From Chloroflexi bacterium RBG_19FT_COMBO_55_16 (GTDB taxonomy: Bacteria > Chloroflexota > Anaerolineae > Anaerolineales > UBA4823): a DNA stretch of 7,273 nucleotides. This document shows positions 5,671 through 7,273 of this stretch, in pieces. How positions within the stretch are numbered: the stretch's first letter is position 1; each line of letters opens with the position of its first letter. A program made the translations under genes and the position numbers. The stretch is from contig MGOK01000067.1 in assembly GCA_001795335.1 (NCBI GenBank), positions 1 through 7,273 of the forward strand, written 5' to 3'. The notes under the pieces were generated by a model. The model was not told the DNA's origin. It saw only the letters and a list, made by a program, of their open reading frames with translations, and searched no databases.

Positions 5671-7273
5671 TTGAATAAATCAAACTTATCGGTATTGACA
5701 AGTGTTTCCAGGCGTCGCCTGACTCATCTGGTGATCGCCTTGGCGATCGTGAGCAGCGCCCTGATCGGAAATTTAGCCTCTGCACAGGCTTCTACACCGG
5801 TCGAATACGGGTATCGTGACTTCACCTACCCTGCAGGCACCGGCGGAAACTCCGAAGTAACTGGCGAAAAACCTGAGAGCAAGCTGTGGTGGAATGACGG
5901 TTACTGGTGGGGAAGCCTTTGGAGCACGTCGGGAAATGCGTATCACATATTCCGCTTAGATCTGGCTACCCAAGATTGGGTGGACACCGGCACAGCCATC
6001 GACGATCGTATCACCACCCGAGCAGACACTCTCTGGGATGGGACGCGCCTGTACGTAGTCTCGCATGTCTTCGCCGTAGACGCTGGTGCACCCGCCCCGG
6101 CTGGGCAGCGCGGCGAATTGTATCGCTACAGTTACAACTCTGCGACCAAGACCTATAGCCTGGACGCAGGTTTTCCAGTCGAAGTAACTCTCGGTAAATC
6201 GGAAACGCTCGTATTAGCGAAAGATTCCGCCGATCAATTGTGGGTGACCTATGTCGAGAGTAGGAATGTAATGGTCAACCACAGTCTAAACGGCAACGAC
6301 CTCTCCTGGGGGACGCCCTTTGTTCTGCCTGTCGGAACCCCAGCCCAGGTTTCCAATGACGACATTTCGTCCCTCATCACCTATAACCAACACATTGGAG
6401 TGATGTGGAGCAACCAGAAATCACCAAAGACAGTTTATTTCGCGGTGCACCCGGTCAACTCCCCGGATACCGTCTGGAATCACGTCCGGGCGTATACACT
6501 CTCCAGCGACGATCACTTGAACTTGAAATCCCTGGAGACGGACAACGCTGGCAACGTGTTTGCCGTGGTCAAGACCTCTAGAACTGCCGATCTAATCGTG
6601 CTGCTGGTCTGCAAGAACAACCTCAACCGCTGCAAGAATGAAAGTGACTGGTCTGCCTATTCGGTCTACCAGGGTAACACCTATAACCCTACCCGACCCA
6701 TCCTTTTAATCGATATTACTTATCGCAATCTGTATATTTTCACCCGCAACCAGAACAGCGCTGGAGAATCGGGTATATATTACAAAACCTCCAGCATGGA
6801 TAACATCCAATTTTCGGCAGGCATAGGGACGCCCTTCATTAAAAGTTCAACCGATACAGGCATCAACGACCCCACTTCGACCAAGCAGAACCTGAACAGC
6901 ACCATTGGGCTGGTGGTTCTGGCTAGCGATAAAGGGACAGAACGTTACCTGCATAATTACCTTAGCTTAAGCGGAGGCAGCAATGCCCCAGTCATCACCA
7001 GCTTTACCCCCTCCAGCGGGCCAGTCGGCACTCAAGTGACCCTCACCGGCAGCAACTTCACCGGCGCCACCGCCGTGGCCTTCAACGGCACCCCGGCCGC
7101 AACCTTCACAGTCGACTCAAACACCCAGCTGCGCGCCACCGTCCCCAGCGGCGCCATCTCCGGCCCCATCTCCGTCACCAATCCCAGCGGCACCGGCTCC
7201 TCCGCTACAGCCTTCACCATTACCACTCCGCCCATCATTACTTCCTTCACTCCCTCCAGCGGGCCAGTCGGAA
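5671..7273 (+). CDS. Secreted protein with propeller-like region and IPT/TIG Ig-like repeats, 3' partial
   Basis: The frame is open from the TTG at 5671 to the window end (534 codons visible) with no stop, so the gene continues to the right. Residues 1-38 form a signal peptide: a basic R-R-R at 14-16, a hydrophobic core at 20-35, and a probable cut after L-A-S-A (38). Residues about 45-435 are rich in Trp, Tyr and Asp, with S-K-L-W-W-N-D-G-Y-W-W and L-W-D-G-T-R-L-Y-V segments. This resembles sialidase/BNR-like or other beta-propeller surface proteins, though no catalytic motif is recognisable. Two cysteines (314 and 321) may form a disulfide. From 440 an IPT/TIG domain begins (V-I-T-S-F-T-P-S-S-G-P-V-G-T), and a second starts at 521, an 81-residue period. 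It is likely exported and extracellular or wall-associated, possibly binding glycan or protein. It is separated from the upstream operon by 107 bases and may be its own transcript. Confidence 0.9.
   Translation, partial: MNKSNLSVLTSVSRRRLTHLVIALAIVSSALIGNLASAQASTPVEYGYRDFTYPAGTGGNSEVTGEKPESKLWWNDGYWWGSLWSTSGNAYHIFRLDLATQDWVDTGTAIDDRITTRADTLWDGTRLYVVSHVFAVDAGAPAPAGQRGELYRYSYNSATKTYSLDAGFPVEVTLGKSETLVLAKDSADQLWVTYVESRNVMVNHSLNGNDLSWGTPFVLPVGTPAQVSNDDISSLITYNQHIGVMWSNQKSPKTVYFAVHPVNSPDTVWNHVRAYTLSSDDHLNLKSLETDNAGNVFAVVKTSRTADLIVLLVCKNNLNRCKNESDWSAYSVYQGNTYNPTRPILLIDITYRNLYIFTRNQNSAGESGIYYKTSSMDNIQFSAGIGTPFIKSSTDTGINDPTSTKQNLNSTIGLVVLASDKGTERYLHNYLSLSGGSNAPVITSFTPSSGPVGTQVTLTGSNFTGATAVAFNGTPAATFTVDSNTQLRATVPSGAISGPISVTNPSGTGSSATAFTITTPPIITSFTPSSGPVG
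6991..7271 (+). repeat. Tandem IPT/TIG domain repeat, 243-base period
   Basis: The stretch 6991-7028 recurs at 7234-7271, exactly 243 bases (81 codons) later. The last 20 bases of each copy (7009-7028 and 7252-7271) are identical, and the bases before them differ partly at third codon positions. It encodes the start of successive IPT/TIG domains. Only the first full unit is inside the window, so the copy number is unknown. The unit is visibly richer in C and G than the gene upstream of it. Confidence 0.85.

Noticed and set aside
7032..7250. Minus-strand reading frame opposite the IPT/TIG repeat
   Set aside because: It is a shadow of the C/G-rich repeat codons on the plus strand, where signal peptide, domain structure and repeat period all support the + strand gene.

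Overview
The window looks like part of a bacterial chromosome or metagenomic contig with moderate GC. All genes lie on the + strand and are tightly packed, with ATGA and TTGATTAA stop/start overlaps and two TTG starts preceded by good Shine-Dalgarno sequences. A Chloroflexota (Anaerolineae-like) origin is my best guess. It rests on protein style: a cytoplasmic sulfatase-like enzyme beside aminoglycoside-phosphotransferase-fold kinases, and a secreted protein with IPT/TIG repeats. No marker gene confirms it.

Positions 1-5563 form one probable operon of five genes. They are: (1) a kinase of the aminoglycoside/choline kinase fold, cut by the left edge of the window (1-1281); (2) a sulfatase/alkaline-phosphatase-superfamily hydrolase with Thr at the nucleophile position (1278-2696); (3) a P-loop kinase related to the C-terminal domain of HPr kinase (2689-3837); (4) a small methyltransferase-like protein (3846-4532); and (5) a second kinase of the same fold as gene 1 (4529-5563). 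Spacing is 4 bp overlap, 8 bp overlap, 8 bp gap, 4 bp overlap. The cassette therefore holds three predicted ATP-dependent phosphotransferases, one phospho/sulfo-ester hydrolase and one methyltransferase-like protein. No gene in the window identifies the substrate. A small molecule, a glycan or lipid head group, or a peptide are all possible.

The visible N-terminus of gene 1 aligns without gaps to the C-terminal part of gene 4 (F-W-x-x-P, eight residues, V-P). Gene 1 is therefore probably a fused methyltransferase-like/kinase protein, and genes 4 and 5 are the same pair as separate, translationally coupled genes.

After a 107-base AT-rich gap carrying overlapping inverted repeats comes a large secreted protein gene (5671 to beyond 7273). 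It has a signal peptide, an aromatic-rich region of about 400 residues resembling beta-propeller proteins, and at least two IPT/TIG Ig-like domains with an 81-residue period. It runs off the right edge. No tRNA, rRNA, CRISPR array, insertion sequence or integrase was seen.
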